Source of the DNA: Pseudoalteromonas phenolica
Lineage (GTDB): Bacteria > Pseudomonadota > Gammaproteobacteria > Enterobacterales > Alteromonadaceae
NCBI RefSeq assembly: GCF_001444405.1
Contig: NZ_CP013188.1
Location: forward strand, 620,001-684,000
Reading direction: 5' to 3'
Length of the DNA: 64,000 nucleotides
Each line of letters starts with the position of its first letter. Position 1 is the stretch's first letter. Under the pieces are notes generated by a model. That model had not been told where the DNA came from. It saw only the letters and a program-made list of their open reading frames with translations, and searched no databases. Shown in pieces: positions 44,973 to 53,008 of this stretch. Made by a program: the position numbers and the translations under genes.

Positions 44973-45698
44973 ATGAAATTTTTTATTTTCCTATCCTTAC
45001 TTTTGAGTTCGAAAGTATACACATCAGAGTCTGAATCACTTCAAGTCGTAACTGAAGAGTGGCTGCCTTATAATTACACAAATGTAGAAGGCCAGCTAGT
45101 TGGTCGCTCTACAGACAAAGTTAGGGCCGTTTTATCAGATGCTGGCATAAAATATAAAATATCAAGCTACCCATGGCTGCGTTCTATGCATTTGGCTAAG
45201 ACGCAGGCGAATACCATGATTTACTCAATCTATCGCACACCAGAGCGAGAGAACTTGTTTCAATGGGTTTGCCCATTAATGGGACCGGTTAAAGAATATT
45301 TATTTGCTTTAAAAACTCGTGATGACATTAAACTCAACTCCCTTGAAGATGCAAAAAAATACGTGATTTCTATAGTTAGAGGAAGTGTTAGTGATAGTTA
45401 CTTAACGAATGCGGGCTTTAAACCAGGAATTAACCTTGACCTCACCTCAGATCCTGGGTCAAGCCCCCGAAAACTAGTGGCTGGCCGAGTTGATTTTATA
45501 TTGCAAACAGAATATACCGCTTCTGAAAGGATGAAAGAGCTTGGTTATGATTATTCAATCCTCAGGAAAGTAATTGAGGTTAAAGAAATAGATAATCGGC
45601 GAGCATGCATGGCATTCAGTTTGAAGACTGATAAGTCTCTAGTACAGCGTGTACAGTCATCGCTTGATAAATATAATAAACTCCACGGTGAGAGTTGA
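44973..45698 (+). CDS. Periplasmic solute-binding protein-like (SBP_bac_3 type), orphan
   Basis: This 241-residue protein has a short signal peptide (KFFIFLSLLLSSKVYTS). The bilobal fold is suggested by LQVVTEEWLPYNYTNVEGQLVGRSTDKVRAVLSDAG, MIYSIYRTPERENLFQWV and GRVDFILQTEYTASERM. No transporter genes lie next to it. AGGAATAA precedes the ATG. Related by class to 28457 and 49183, with lower similarity to each other than their shared fold. Confidence 0.82.
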   Translation: MKFFIFLSLLLSSKVYTSESESLQVVTEEWLPYNYTNVEGQLVGRSTDKVRAVLSDAGIKYKISSYPWLRSMHLAKTQANTMIYSIYRTPERENLFQWVCPLMGPVKEYLFALKTRDDIKLNSLEDAKKYVISIVRGSVSDSYLTNAGFKPGINLDLTSDPGSSPRKLVAGRVDFILQTEYTASERMKELGYDYSILRKVIEVKEIDNRRACMAFSLKTDKSLVQRVQSSLDKYNKLHGES

Positions 45699-45752
45699 AA
45701 GCAGCGGTTTTGCCCATACTTATACAAAATAAAATAATTCAGAGTGAAAATT

Positions 45753-46010
45753 ATGAACCCAATTATTGCCATCCTTAAAGAGCACAATATTGCAGATGAG
45801 CAAATCAACCAATTATTTGAAGCACTGACAGAAAACCCATTAATGGCAATGGGAATTGTTCAGCAATTAGGTATCCCTCAAGACAAGCTACAGCAGTTGA
45901 TGGGTTTAGTTATGCAAAATCCTGGTTTGATCAAAGAGGCAGTAGAAGAGTTGGGCTTAGATTTTGCTAAAGTAGAAGCGGCAAAAGAAAAGCTGTCTAG
46001 CTCTCAATAA
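45753..46010 (+). CDS. Small helical protein, DUF2999-like
   Basis: The start is set at ATG 45753 (a GTG is three codons earlier). The 85-residue product opens MNPIIAILKEHNIADEQINQLFEALTENPLMAM and continues with a second related helical repeat (QQLGIPQDKLQQLMGLVMQNPGLIKEAVEELGLDF). It is a compact all-helical protein common in Alteromonadales, to my memory, with no known role. It is followed by a convergent hairpin. Confidence 0.75.
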   Translation: MNPIIAILKEHNIADEQINQLFEALTENPLMAMGIVQQLGIPQDKLQQLMGLVMQNPGLIKEAVEELGLDFAKVEAAKEKLSSSQ

Positions 46011-46017
46011 AGCGTTG

Positions 46018-46036
46018 AAGCGGGACTTTCCCGCTT
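46018..46036. terminator. Hairpin between convergent genes
   Basis: Perfect 8-bp stem AAGCGGGA/TCCCGCTT with a CTT loop between the DUF2999-like gene and the membrane protein gene. It lacks a long T run. Confidence 0.55.
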
Positions 46037-46039
46037 AAA

Positions 46040-46645
46040 TTAAACTTTCACCTTATACATGTTTAGTTCCGTTTCTGAATTTAATATATATTCAATTCGT
46101 TCCTTATTTTCCTCTTGTGCTTCAATGTACATCGCAAGTGAATCTTCTATATCTTTAAGCATATCTTGGCATGATATGTAATGAGATACTTGCTCGATGC
46201 CAATTAATCCGCAAACCCAGATACTAAAGAGCACGACAACAACCCCACCAATCACAAATAAGCCGGTAGACAGCTCTGTCACTGAAGCAGCAATAAATAC
46301 AGATACAACAACCCATAAGGCAAATAATAATTCAGCCTTAATAAGGTAAGCAACTTTGTTTGTTAGCCAGCTATGCCAAGGATGTGGTTCGTGGGTACAT
46401 AGGTGGGTAATATCCTCTACGTAGGCAATTCCTTTTACTTTATCTTCAATGTTTCTGAAGGTTTTATAGTTTTGACTGGTAATTAGATAATACAACATGG
46501 CATTGGCCTCGCGTGAGTTGGTACATGTCATTACGCTGAAAACAGTGAAGCGATCGCTCTGAGGTGGCTTTAAATGATGAATTTGGTCAACATTAAGATC
46601 TCGCGTTCTATGATTTGTAAATAATGCAGTACAAAAATCACTCAC
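46040..46645 (-). CDS. Small protein with two membrane segments, unrecognised
   Basis: This 201-residue protein has a polar N-terminal part of about 100 residues, then two hydrophobic segments (LLFALWVVVSVFIAASV at about 104-120 and GLFVIGGVVVVLFSIWVCGLIGI at about 127-149) and an acidic helical C-terminal tail. No motif is recognised. It is probably an inner-membrane protein. It is transcribed on its own between the DUF2999-like gene and the chemoreceptor gene. Confidence 0.7.
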   Translation of the reverse strand: MSDFCTALFTNHRTRDLNVDQIHHLKPPQSDRFTVFSVMTCTNSREANAMLYYLITSQNYKTFRNIEDKVKGIAYVEDITHLCTHEPHPWHSWLTNKVAYLIKAELLFALWVVVSVFIAASVTELSTGLFVIGGVVVVLFSIWVCGLIGIEQVSHYISCQDMLKDIEDSLAMYIEAQEENKERIEYILNSETELNMYKVKV

Positions 46646-46693
46646 TTGGTGGCGCTGCGTGACTTAAGCCACGCAACTTGATGTTAGTTGATG

Positions 46694-48235
46694 TTAGCAA
46701 AATTGCTGGATGAGTTTGGTTTGCTGCTCGATTTGACTTAATAACTCTTGGCTTAAGTTATGAGAATGCTGACCATGTTGCCCACCTAAGTCGGCCAGTT
46801 CACTTACGCTTTCAACATTGAGGTTGATTTGTTTAATGACTACGGACTGCTGTTCTATTGCGGCTGCAACAGAACGGTTGAGATCTGCCAGTTCGGTAAC
46901 ATGGGATTGAATGGTTGATAGGCTTTCACCGTTCTTGCTTGCAAGCTCTACACTGGTGTTAGACAAAAGGTTTCCTTGGTCCATCGAGCTGACAGCACTT
47001 TGTGATACATCGTTTAGCTCTTGGACTAGCTGTGTTATCTCTTCTGTTGAAGCTTGGGTTTTTTGTGCTAATGCCCTTACTTCATCAGCGACAACAGAAA
47101 AACCTCTGCCATGCTCGCCAGCTCTTGCCGCTTCAATCGCTGCATTTAATGCCAGTAAGTTAGTTTGTTCAGCAATTGAATTGATAACATTTAAAATGCC
47201 ATGGATTTTCTCATTTCCAGCAACCAGTCTAGATACGGCTTGGTTAACTTCAGCTAAATGCTCATCTAAATGATGTATGGCATCAATCACTTTGTCGACC
47301 GAGGATTTACCATCTTGTGTATGTTGCTCTGACGCCATTGCAGCACATGAGGCTCGTTCTACATTCGTATTCAACTCTTCGATAGTGACCGTGAAGTCTT
47401 GCATGCATTGCACCATTTGCTGAACTTCATTATTTTGTTTTTTTAATAGCTCTGAGACTTGTTGCCCACTTTGAGTATTTTTTTGTGCGTTAATATTAAC
47501 CCTCAAAGATTCATCATTGACCCGTCCAACAACCGCTCTGACTTTGGCTTGTTGCATTTTTATTGCTAAAGATAATGAACCAACGGCATCGTTATGCCCA
47601 GAATACAAGAATGACATAAGGGGGTTGTCATATGCTGCTTTGGCCTCTTTGAGTGTATATAGATAACGCTTACGCCACCTCAATTGCATATACGAAGTTA
47701 ACATCAGCAAAATAGCGAGCGTCAAAATGGCAGGTGAAAAGGTGAAGGCTAATGACATAAAAGCAATAGCGCATGATGTCACCAAACTATAGCTAATCCA
47801 TTTAGTGCTATCGTAATAACGGTTAGCAACTTGTCCGGCTTGTATTTTTTGGTATGCGCGTTCAGCACGACTTTTAACTTTGTCGTCTAAATAAGTTCTG
47901 ACGGATTGGTATTCAATTATTTTGCTTTGTTCATTTTTTATGGGGGTAACAAACGCATTCACCCAATAAAACCGCCCATCTTTACTTCTGTTTTTAACTG
48001 GCCCCATCCAAGATTGACCACCTTGAATTGTTTCCCACATATTGGCAAAGGCTGCTTTAGGCATGTCATTGTGACGTACTAAGTTGTGTGGTTGCCCATA
48101 CATCTCATCAGTACTGAAGCCAGACACATCACAGAATGCTTGATTAGCATAAGTGATCCTGCTACTGGGATCTGTGGTTGAAAGTAGAACGGTTTCTTTT
48201 TTTAGTGTTATTTCTTGAGTGTGCCGTGTACTCAT
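46694..48235 (-). CDS. Methyl-accepting chemotaxis protein with N-terminal PAS (Aer-like)
   Basis: This 513-residue protein opens with a PAS domain (residues about 10-115: ITYANQAFCDVSGFSTDEMYGQ, then MWETIQGGQSWMGPVKNRSKDGRFYWVNAF). Two close hydrophobic segments lie around 150-185, with no periplasmic domain, as in the Aer redox receptors. The cytosolic signalling domain has the conserved hairpin INSIAEQTNLLALNAAIEAARAGEHGRGFSVVADEVRALA. It signals to CheA; the PAS cofactor (FAD or other) is unknown. It lacks the usual C-terminal pentapeptide. Confidence 0.93.
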   Translation of the reverse strand: MSTRHTQEITLKKETVLLSTTDPSSRITYANQAFCDVSGFSTDEMYGQPHNLVRHNDMPKAAFANMWETIQGGQSWMGPVKNRSKDGRFYWVNAFVTPIKNEQSKIIEYQSVRTYLDDKVKSRAERAYQKIQAGQVANRYYDSTKWISYSLVTSCAIAFMSLAFTFSPAILTLAILLMLTSYMQLRWRKRYLYTLKEAKAAYDNPLMSFLYSGHNDAVGSLSLAIKMQQAKVRAVVGRVNDESLRVNINAQKNTQSGQQVSELLKKQNNEVQQMVQCMQDFTVTIEELNTNVERASCAAMASEQHTQDGKSSVDKVIDAIHHLDEHLAEVNQAVSRLVAGNEKIHGILNVINSIAEQTNLLALNAAIEAARAGEHGRGFSVVADEVRALAQKTQASTEEITQLVQELNDVSQSAVSSMDQGNLLSNTSVELASKNGESLSTIQSHVTELADLNRSVAAAIEQQSVVIKQINLNVESVSELADLGGQHGQHSHNLSQELLSQIEQQTKLIQQFC

Positions 48236-48414
48236 ACTGGCATTCCATCCTGTTGATGCAAGACGGGCAATATAGTCAAATAAGGTTGATTTATAAACAA
48301 AATAACCTAGGTGACTGACTTAATTTAGAGCTGATTTGATGAAGATCAGAAGGAGCCCATAAATTAGAACTGACTCCTTTATTATTGTGCTAAATCAATT
48401 AAATTGTTTTAGTT

Positions 48415-49008
48415 TTATGCAGTTTCAGTTGTTTGCATTCGTTCCGTTAACTTAGCTTTTATATTTTGCCATTGATCGTCAGTGATACTGAAAATAGCCG
48501 TATTTCTAAAATTACCATCAGGTAATTTACGTTGTTTGTATGCTAACCCCTCAAACCTGGCACCAAGACGTGTAATTGCATTTCTTGAGACCCTATTTTC
48601 TTCATGAGTACAAAAGGTAACTCTCACCAAGTTTAAATCTTCAAAGGCATGGTTGAGTAATAGATATTTTGCATGGGTATTTACATAGGTTTTTTGTACT
48701 GACTTAGCAATAAATGTATGACCTATTTCAGCACTTTGATTATGTGGATCAAGTCGAAATAACCGTGTTGTGCCAACGACAGTACCGTAGGTTTTGTCTA
48801 TGATTGCCATTACAATTTGTTCATTCTGGTTAAATTGTGCAGTGTTTTTAAACCACAGAGCTAACTTTTCTTTGTTCTCACAGTAATTGTTAAACACCCA
48901 TCGCCAGATATCAGGGTGGCTGCCCGCTTTAAAGAGGGCCTCTAGATGATTTTCAGTTAATGGCGTGAGCTTAACTTTTTCGGTCTCTAATGAAATAGGT
49001 TTTAACAT
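48415..49008 (-). CDS. GNAT-family acetyltransferase (RimJ/RimL-like)
   Basis: This 197-residue protein shows the RimJ/L pattern: VKLTPLTENHLEALFKAGSHPDIWRW, then YGTVVGTTRLFRLDPHNQSAEIGHTFIAKSVQKTYV and VTFCTHEENRVSRNAITRLGARFEG. The family acetylates protein N-termini or small amines. The target is unknown. It lies between a chemoreceptor and a divergent binding protein. The ATG is preceded by AAGGAATTACTAAG. Confidence 0.9.
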   Translation of the reverse strand: MLKPISLETEKVKLTPLTENHLEALFKAGSHPDIWRWVFNNYCENKEKLALWFKNTAQFNQNEQIVMAIIDKTYGTVVGTTRLFRLDPHNQSAEIGHTFIAKSVQKTYVNTHAKYLLLNHAFEDLNLVRVTFCTHEENRVSRNAITRLGARFEGLAYKQRKLPDGNFRNTAIFSITDDQWQNIKAKLTERMQTTETA

Positions 49009-49182
49009 CTTAGTAATTCCTTACAGGCGCAATGATTTCTAAGACAAATTAGCTGTTATTAGGTCTAACAAATACAACCAGAATGCAGAAATATACTAGA
49101 CCAGTGTTAATAGTTTTTTATTATTGAGTTAACAAGTAAATTACGATTTAATGACAGTGCGTCGAAAAGATTAAGGATTGAT

Positions 49183-50058
49183 ATGACCCGCCTACTATTA
49201 TTGTGTTTTTGTCTACTTTGGCATAGTGCTAGCTCAGCCGAAGTAGACAACTCATCAATCACTATTGCCATACAAGATGATATTAAACAGCTGTATTTTG
49301 AGTTTTTAGGCAACAGACACATTTTAGATATAAACGACTACAGCAGTTTAAAGGCTTCTCGTGATGTAGTTGAGCATGCACTACTTGTTAAAGCGATTCG
49401 CCTTGGTGGGTTTAAATTACCAATTAATTATATTCAAGTAGATCACCCACCTCGCAGAATTAAATTAATGAAACAGGGGGTAATACATTTAAGTGCGACC
49501 CCGCTTTGGTCAAATGAGATCAAACAGTTTGAACATAAATTACATATTAGCAGCGCCGTGTTAGAAGCGGGTCGTGCAGAAGCTGGGTTATATACGCATA
49601 GCGACAATGTTGATGTGCTGTCAGTTAAGCAACCCGCTGAATTAGTTAAGTTAATCGCAGTTTCAAATCAAAATTGGCAACATGATTGGAAAATACTTAA
49701 ACAATTAAACTTTAATGGTATGTATCACACTGGCAAATACACGACTATGTTAGATATGCTCTATAAAAAGCGAGCTGATGTGATGTTAGGGCCTTTTCAT
49801 AACTCTGATGATTTGAGCTTCAAACATAACGGCCAAACATACCTACCAATTAAAAACTTGAAAGTCATTATGCCTGACAGTCGTCACTTTCCTGTTGCGC
49901 GTTTCACAGCACAAAGCCAACCTCTGATCAAAGCACTTGAAAAAGGCCTTTCGATGTTAAAAGAAAAGGGAGAAATTGAAAAAGCGTATCGCCAGTCAGG
50001 ATACGTTAATGACAAGGTGAGTAGTTGGCAGGTTATTAACACCCAAGCCCAGTTATAG
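49183..50058 (+). CDS. Periplasmic solute-binding-like protein, orphan
   Basis: This 291-residue protein has a signal peptide (TRLLLLCFCLLWHSASSA). It follows the binding-protein layout: VVEHALLVKAIRLGGFKLPINYIQVDHPPRRIKLMKQGVIHLSATPLW for the first lobe, and LYKKRADVMLGPFHNSDDL for the second. It is the most divergent of the three orphan binding proteins here. AAGATTAAGGATTGAT precedes the ATG. No permease nearby; downstream is a MocR-type regulator 87 bases further on, with no proven link. Confidence 0.8.
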   Translation: MTRLLLLCFCLLWHSASSAEVDNSSITIAIQDDIKQLYFEFLGNRHILDINDYSSLKASRDVVEHALLVKAIRLGGFKLPINYIQVDHPPRRIKLMKQGVIHLSATPLWSNEIKQFEHKLHISSAVLEAGRAEAGLYTHSDNVDVLSVKQPAELVKLIAVSNQNWQHDWKILKQLNFNGMYHTGKYTTMLDMLYKKRADVMLGPFHNSDDLSFKHNGQTYLPIKNLKVIMPDSRHFPVARFTAQSQPLIKALEKGLSMLKEKGEIEKAYRQSGYVNDKVSSWQVINTQAQL

Positions 50059-50145
50059 TTTATTAAATTTTTAGTAGTGCTACGGTGAAGACGAGTCTAA
50101 TATATTTGATTGTATAACAACTCAAATTTCTAAAATGATAAAGCC

Positions 50146-51606
50146 ATGCAGCCTCTAGAAATTTCTTTCAGAACTGGCAAAGCGAAATATTTGCAAATCG
50201 TAGACACATACCGAAGTGCAATTCAAACAGGCTCACTTTTGCCAAATACAAATTTACCTTCTGTAAGAATACTCTCACATTTTTATAATGTGAATCGTCA
50301 TACTGTAATGACGGCATTGCAAAATTTGGTTGCGGAGGGGTGGTTAACTGCGATCCAGCGTAGCGGTTATGTTGTAAGTAAACATTTACCAATCGAGTCG
50401 AGTGAAAGATATAGCAAGCAAGTAATGCTTCAGCCGTTAGAATATGACTTTGCGACACCGGTAAAAGAAATCGGTGAAATTGATCTCTCGATTTTCTCTT
50501 ATATTTTCGCTGGCGGCCTACCTGATTTATCTGCATTTCCTAAACAAAGATTTAAACAATCTTTGAGTATGGCTGCGAGGCAATTTAACGCCCATGACAT
50601 GCATTATTCAGACAGTGCAGGATTACCCACATTAAAACATCAAATTTTGCGATACCTAGGTCAAGCAAGAGCGCTTAGTGCAGATGATTTGCTTATCTGT
50701 AATGGCTCACAAGAAGCTTTATACTTGGTTGCAAAAGCATTTATTAATCAAGGTGACTTTGTCGCCATTGAAACCCTAGGCTACCCGCCTGCAAGACAGG
50801 CATTCGAAAGCTGTGGTGCAGCATTAGTCGATATTGCACAAGATGAGCAGGGGATATGTGTCGATGACTTAGAAACTCAGCTAAAACTGAGAAAAATCAA
50901 GCTACTGTATTTAACGCCATTACACCAATACCCGACTACAGTGACTTTGCCCATAGCTAGGCGCCTAGAAATTTATCAGTTGTGTTATCAATACGGTGTG
51001 CTGATCATTGAAGACGATTATGACCATGAATTTCACTATCAGTGTCGGCCTCTTCAGCCTATGGCGGCAGATGATCCCGCGGGTATTGTGATTTATATAT
51101 CGACCTTTTCAAAAATAATGTGTGCGGGCGCGAGACTCGGCTATTTGCATGCAACCAAGCCTGTTTTAGCGCACTTAAAAGGGTTAAAAAAGCTCATTAA
51201 TCATAAGAATGATGCCTTTACTCAACTGGCGGTCGCGCACTGGATGGAAACAGGAGAGTTTGAACGTCACTTAAAGCGCATGACTAAATCATATAAAGCG
51301 CGTTGGCAAGCAATGAATAGTACCCTTAATGCTTTAAAAGCACAGGGCTTAAACCTCTCATTTACCAAGCCTGATGGCGGTATGGCATTCTGGTTAAACT
51401 GCCATCAAGATGTGGTTGCGTTAAAATTAAGCGCCAGAGAAAAGGGCATTTATTTTCAATCGGAAGAAGAGTTTTATCACCCTAATTCAGTTCGTTCTTT
51501 AAAACCAAATGATGGCGAGGTAAGTCATATTCGCTTAGGGTTTGCTTCACAAACAGTTGAGCAAGCAGAAGTCGGTATATATAAAATTTTTTCAGAGCAA
51601 TTATAA
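50146..51606 (+). CDS. MocR/PdxR-type GntR regulator with aminotransferase domain
   Basis: This 486-residue protein joins a winged helix of the GntR type (residues about 10-80: YRSAIQTGSLLPNTNLPSVRILSHFYNVNRHTVMTAL) to a fold-type I PLP domain: NGSQEALYLVAKAF, LTPLHQYPTTVTLP, IIEDDYDHEF and the PLP Lys323 in STFSKIMCAGARLGY. Such regulators bind aldimine PLP and act on vitamin B6 or amino-acid genes. Its target is not identified here. It ends two bases from the convergent SRPBCC gene's stop. Confidence 0.93.
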   Translation: MQPLEISFRTGKAKYLQIVDTYRSAIQTGSLLPNTNLPSVRILSHFYNVNRHTVMTALQNLVAEGWLTAIQRSGYVVSKHLPIESSERYSKQVMLQPLEYDFATPVKEIGEIDLSIFSYIFAGGLPDLSAFPKQRFKQSLSMAARQFNAHDMHYSDSAGLPTLKHQILRYLGQARALSADDLLICNGSQEALYLVAKAFINQGDFVAIETLGYPPARQAFESCGAALVDIAQDEQGICVDDLETQLKLRKIKLLYLTPLHQYPTTVTLPIARRLEIYQLCYQYGVLIIEDDYDHEFHYQCRPLQPMAADDPAGIVIYISTFSKIMCAGARLGYLHATKPVLAHLKGLKKLINHKNDAFTQLAVAHWMETGEFERHLKRMTKSYKARWQAMNSTLNALKAQGLNLSFTKPDGGMAFWLNCHQDVVALKLSAREKGIYFQSEEEFYHPNSVRSLKPNDGEVSHIRLGFASQTVEQAEVGIYKIFSEQL

Positions 51607-51607
51607 A

Positions 51608-52075
51608 TTACTCAGTGTTTAGATTATGGATCGCTAACACCGCACTTTTAATGTCTTTTAAGTCTGCTTGCATGGTTTTTTTAAGTTGTTCTGTCATGAA
51701 TCGTGACATGAGCTTTCCCATTATTTTTGCAAACAAGCTTTGCGGAACCCCTGTAAAACCCATAATAAGTTCACATTGTTCTTGGCCTTCAATAATCTTC
51801 ATCTCAGAATAGTAATCGCAACCATGACTTTGTGCTTTGGTCTTATAAAATGAGTTGGTTTGTGACTCAGTGATCCACATTGTCTCAGTGGCATCTTTAC
51901 CAAACATGGTTCTAGTTTCTTGCCATTTTAGGCCTTTAAGTCCCTCTTTAGGTTGCTCAATAATCACTAAGCTTTTTATGGCAGAAATATGCTGGTGGGC
52001 ATGACGTATATCGCTAATGACACGCCATACTTGCTCTTTTTTTGCTGGAATAATAATGGACTGTTGAACGTTCAT
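51608..52075 (-). CDS. SRPBCC-family lipid/ligand-binding protein
   Basis: This 155-residue protein begins MNVQQSIIIPAKKEQVWRVISDIRHAHQHISAIKSLVII, the typical START/Bet v1-like strand-helix pattern, and ends with the long C-terminal helix MTEQLKKTMQADLKDIKSAVLAI. No enzyme residue is visible. The fold makes a hydrophobic pocket for lipids, polyketides or aromatic rings. The gene converges with the MocR regulator. Confidence 0.85.
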   Translation of the reverse strand: MNVQQSIIIPAKKEQVWRVISDIRHAHQHISAIKSLVIIEQPKEGLKGLKWQETRTMFGKDATETMWITESQTNSFYKTKAQSHGCDYYSEMKIIEGQEQCELIMGFTGVPQSLFAKIMGKLMSRFMTEQLKKTMQADLKDIKSAVLAIHNLNTE

Positions 52076-52164
52076 AAAATTCTATGCTTTATTGTTTTTA
52101 TAAAGCATAGATTTAGATTGTCGATTTTTCACGTTATAAGATGGTTATCTTTGAAGCGAGAATA

Positions 52165-52650
52165 TCACTTTGCTTTAAATGAAGTTTTGTGACGGATAAG
52201 TTGGTATTCGTCACCATGCAGGCGCAGTTCATATAATTTGTCGTATTCATCTTCCTCAATATTCACTCGATGCCCTGAAAGCAGCTTCACAAGTTGAGGT
52301 GTTGTATTGCTGTGACCCACAACAACGGCTACACCATTTAATAACTTTAACTCACCTGCAAATTGTACCAGTTCTCTTGGGTTATAGCTTTGGACTTTGA
52401 GTGAAGTCGCCCTTGCCAGTGGCGCGATGGTTTGTTGAGTTCGGTTGTACTCAGTGCTGAAAAGCTGTGTTGGTTTGGCTGACAGAAGCTGCTTGGCAAT
52501 GTTATTGGCTCTGAGCTTTCCTTTATCTGTTAATGACGGATCACTACCACTGGCTTTTTCACTGTGGCGTAATAAAAAGATTTGCTCTGGTTGTGCCAGA
52601 AGTTGACTCGAAAAGAGCAAAGCGATAACCGCTAATAAACTGAACTTCAT
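52165..52650 (-). CDS. SixA/histidine phosphatase-like exported protein
   Basis: This 161-residue protein has a signal peptide (KFSLLAVIALLFSSQLLA) and the histidine-phosphatase motif FLLRHSEKAS with the phospho-accepting His29, plus SLTDKGKLRANNIAKQL and the second active-site His in VVVGHSNTTPQLV. Its short length fits the SixA branch. The presence of a signal peptide puts it in the periplasm, where it may dephosphorylate small phosphoesters. Substrate unknown. Lone gene. Confidence 0.88.
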   Translation of the reverse strand: MKFSLLAVIALLFSSQLLAQPEQIFLLRHSEKASGSDPSLTDKGKLRANNIAKQLLSAKPTQLFSTEYNRTQQTIAPLARATSLKVQSYNPRELVQFAGELKLLNGVAVVVGHSNTTPQLVKLLSGHRVNIEEDEYDKLYELRLHGDEYQLIRHKTSFKAK

Positions 52651-52762
52651 TTTTATACTCCTTAATCTCAGTTTAGATACCGTTGTTATTTTCTTACATT
52701 AACAGTCTATTACTTCATTTCAATGACTTAAGCATTTTTTAATGACACAAATTGCTTAAGTA

Positions 52763-52800
52763 AAAAGTGTCCGATGCGGACACTTTTATCGTCCGCGGAC
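52763..52800 (+). promoter_or_regulatory. Enhancer (UAS) palindromes for an NtrC-type regulator
   Basis: A palindrome TGTCCGATGCGGACA at 52768-52782 lies inside a longer AAAAGTGTCCG/CGGACACTTTT inverted repeat, followed by the perfect palindrome GTCCGCGGAC at 52791-52800. Paired half-sites about 65-90 bases upstream of a sigma-54-like promoter are the usual place for an NtrC-type activator. The activator encoded at 57671 is the obvious candidate, by inference. Confidence 0.65.
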
Positions 52801-52855
52801 AAGCGTACAAAAACCTAATTATTCATAACCTTTTGAAAAAATTGGTTTTTAAAGT

Positions 52856-52872
52856 TTGGCACAGTCTTGGTA
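52856..52872 (+). promoter_or_regulatory. Sigma-54-like promoter of the export operon
   Basis: The sequence TTGGCACAGTCTTGGTA has the -24 element TTGGCAC with GG at 52858-52859 and a -12 GT at 52870-52871 (consensus GC), spaced by the usual ten bases. A -12 GT instead of GC is known in some real sigma-54 promoters. It is about 35 bases before the small ORF. Confidence is moderate because the -12 is imperfect. Confidence 0.55.
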
Positions 52873-52906
52873 TCTATTTAGACATTATAGGCTCAGGAGC
52901 TAGACA

Positions 52907-52999
52907 ATGATTTTAACGACCGCTTTTTTTGTATCACCCCTTTTGATGTTGTTGATGTCATTACTTATCAGCTGCACCGAGCAATTTTTAAATCAATAA
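52907..52999 (+). CDS. 30-residue hydrophobic small ORF at the head of the export operon
   Basis: The ATG follows AGGAG at seven bases. The peptide is one hydrophobic segment (FFVSPLLMLLMSLLISC) with a Cys and a polar end TEQFLNQ. It overlaps no other gene; its stop is followed by AAGGAATGAGT, which serves the next gene at nine bases. It could be a leader peptide, a small membrane protein or part of the transport complex. The strong ribosome site supports translation; function is unknown. Confidence 0.6.
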   Translation: MILTTAFFVSPLLMLLMSLLISCTEQFLNQ

Positions 53000-53008
53000 G
53001 GAATGAGT

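Noticed and set aside
46911..47273. 120-codon open frame on the plus strand
   Set aside because: Antisense to the methyl-accepting domain of the chemoreceptor, whose conserved hairpin is read on the minus strand; low-complexity Ser/Leu product.
50168..50536. 122-codon open frame on the minus strand
   Set aside because: Antisense to the DNA-binding domain of the MocR-type regulator; no ribosome site.
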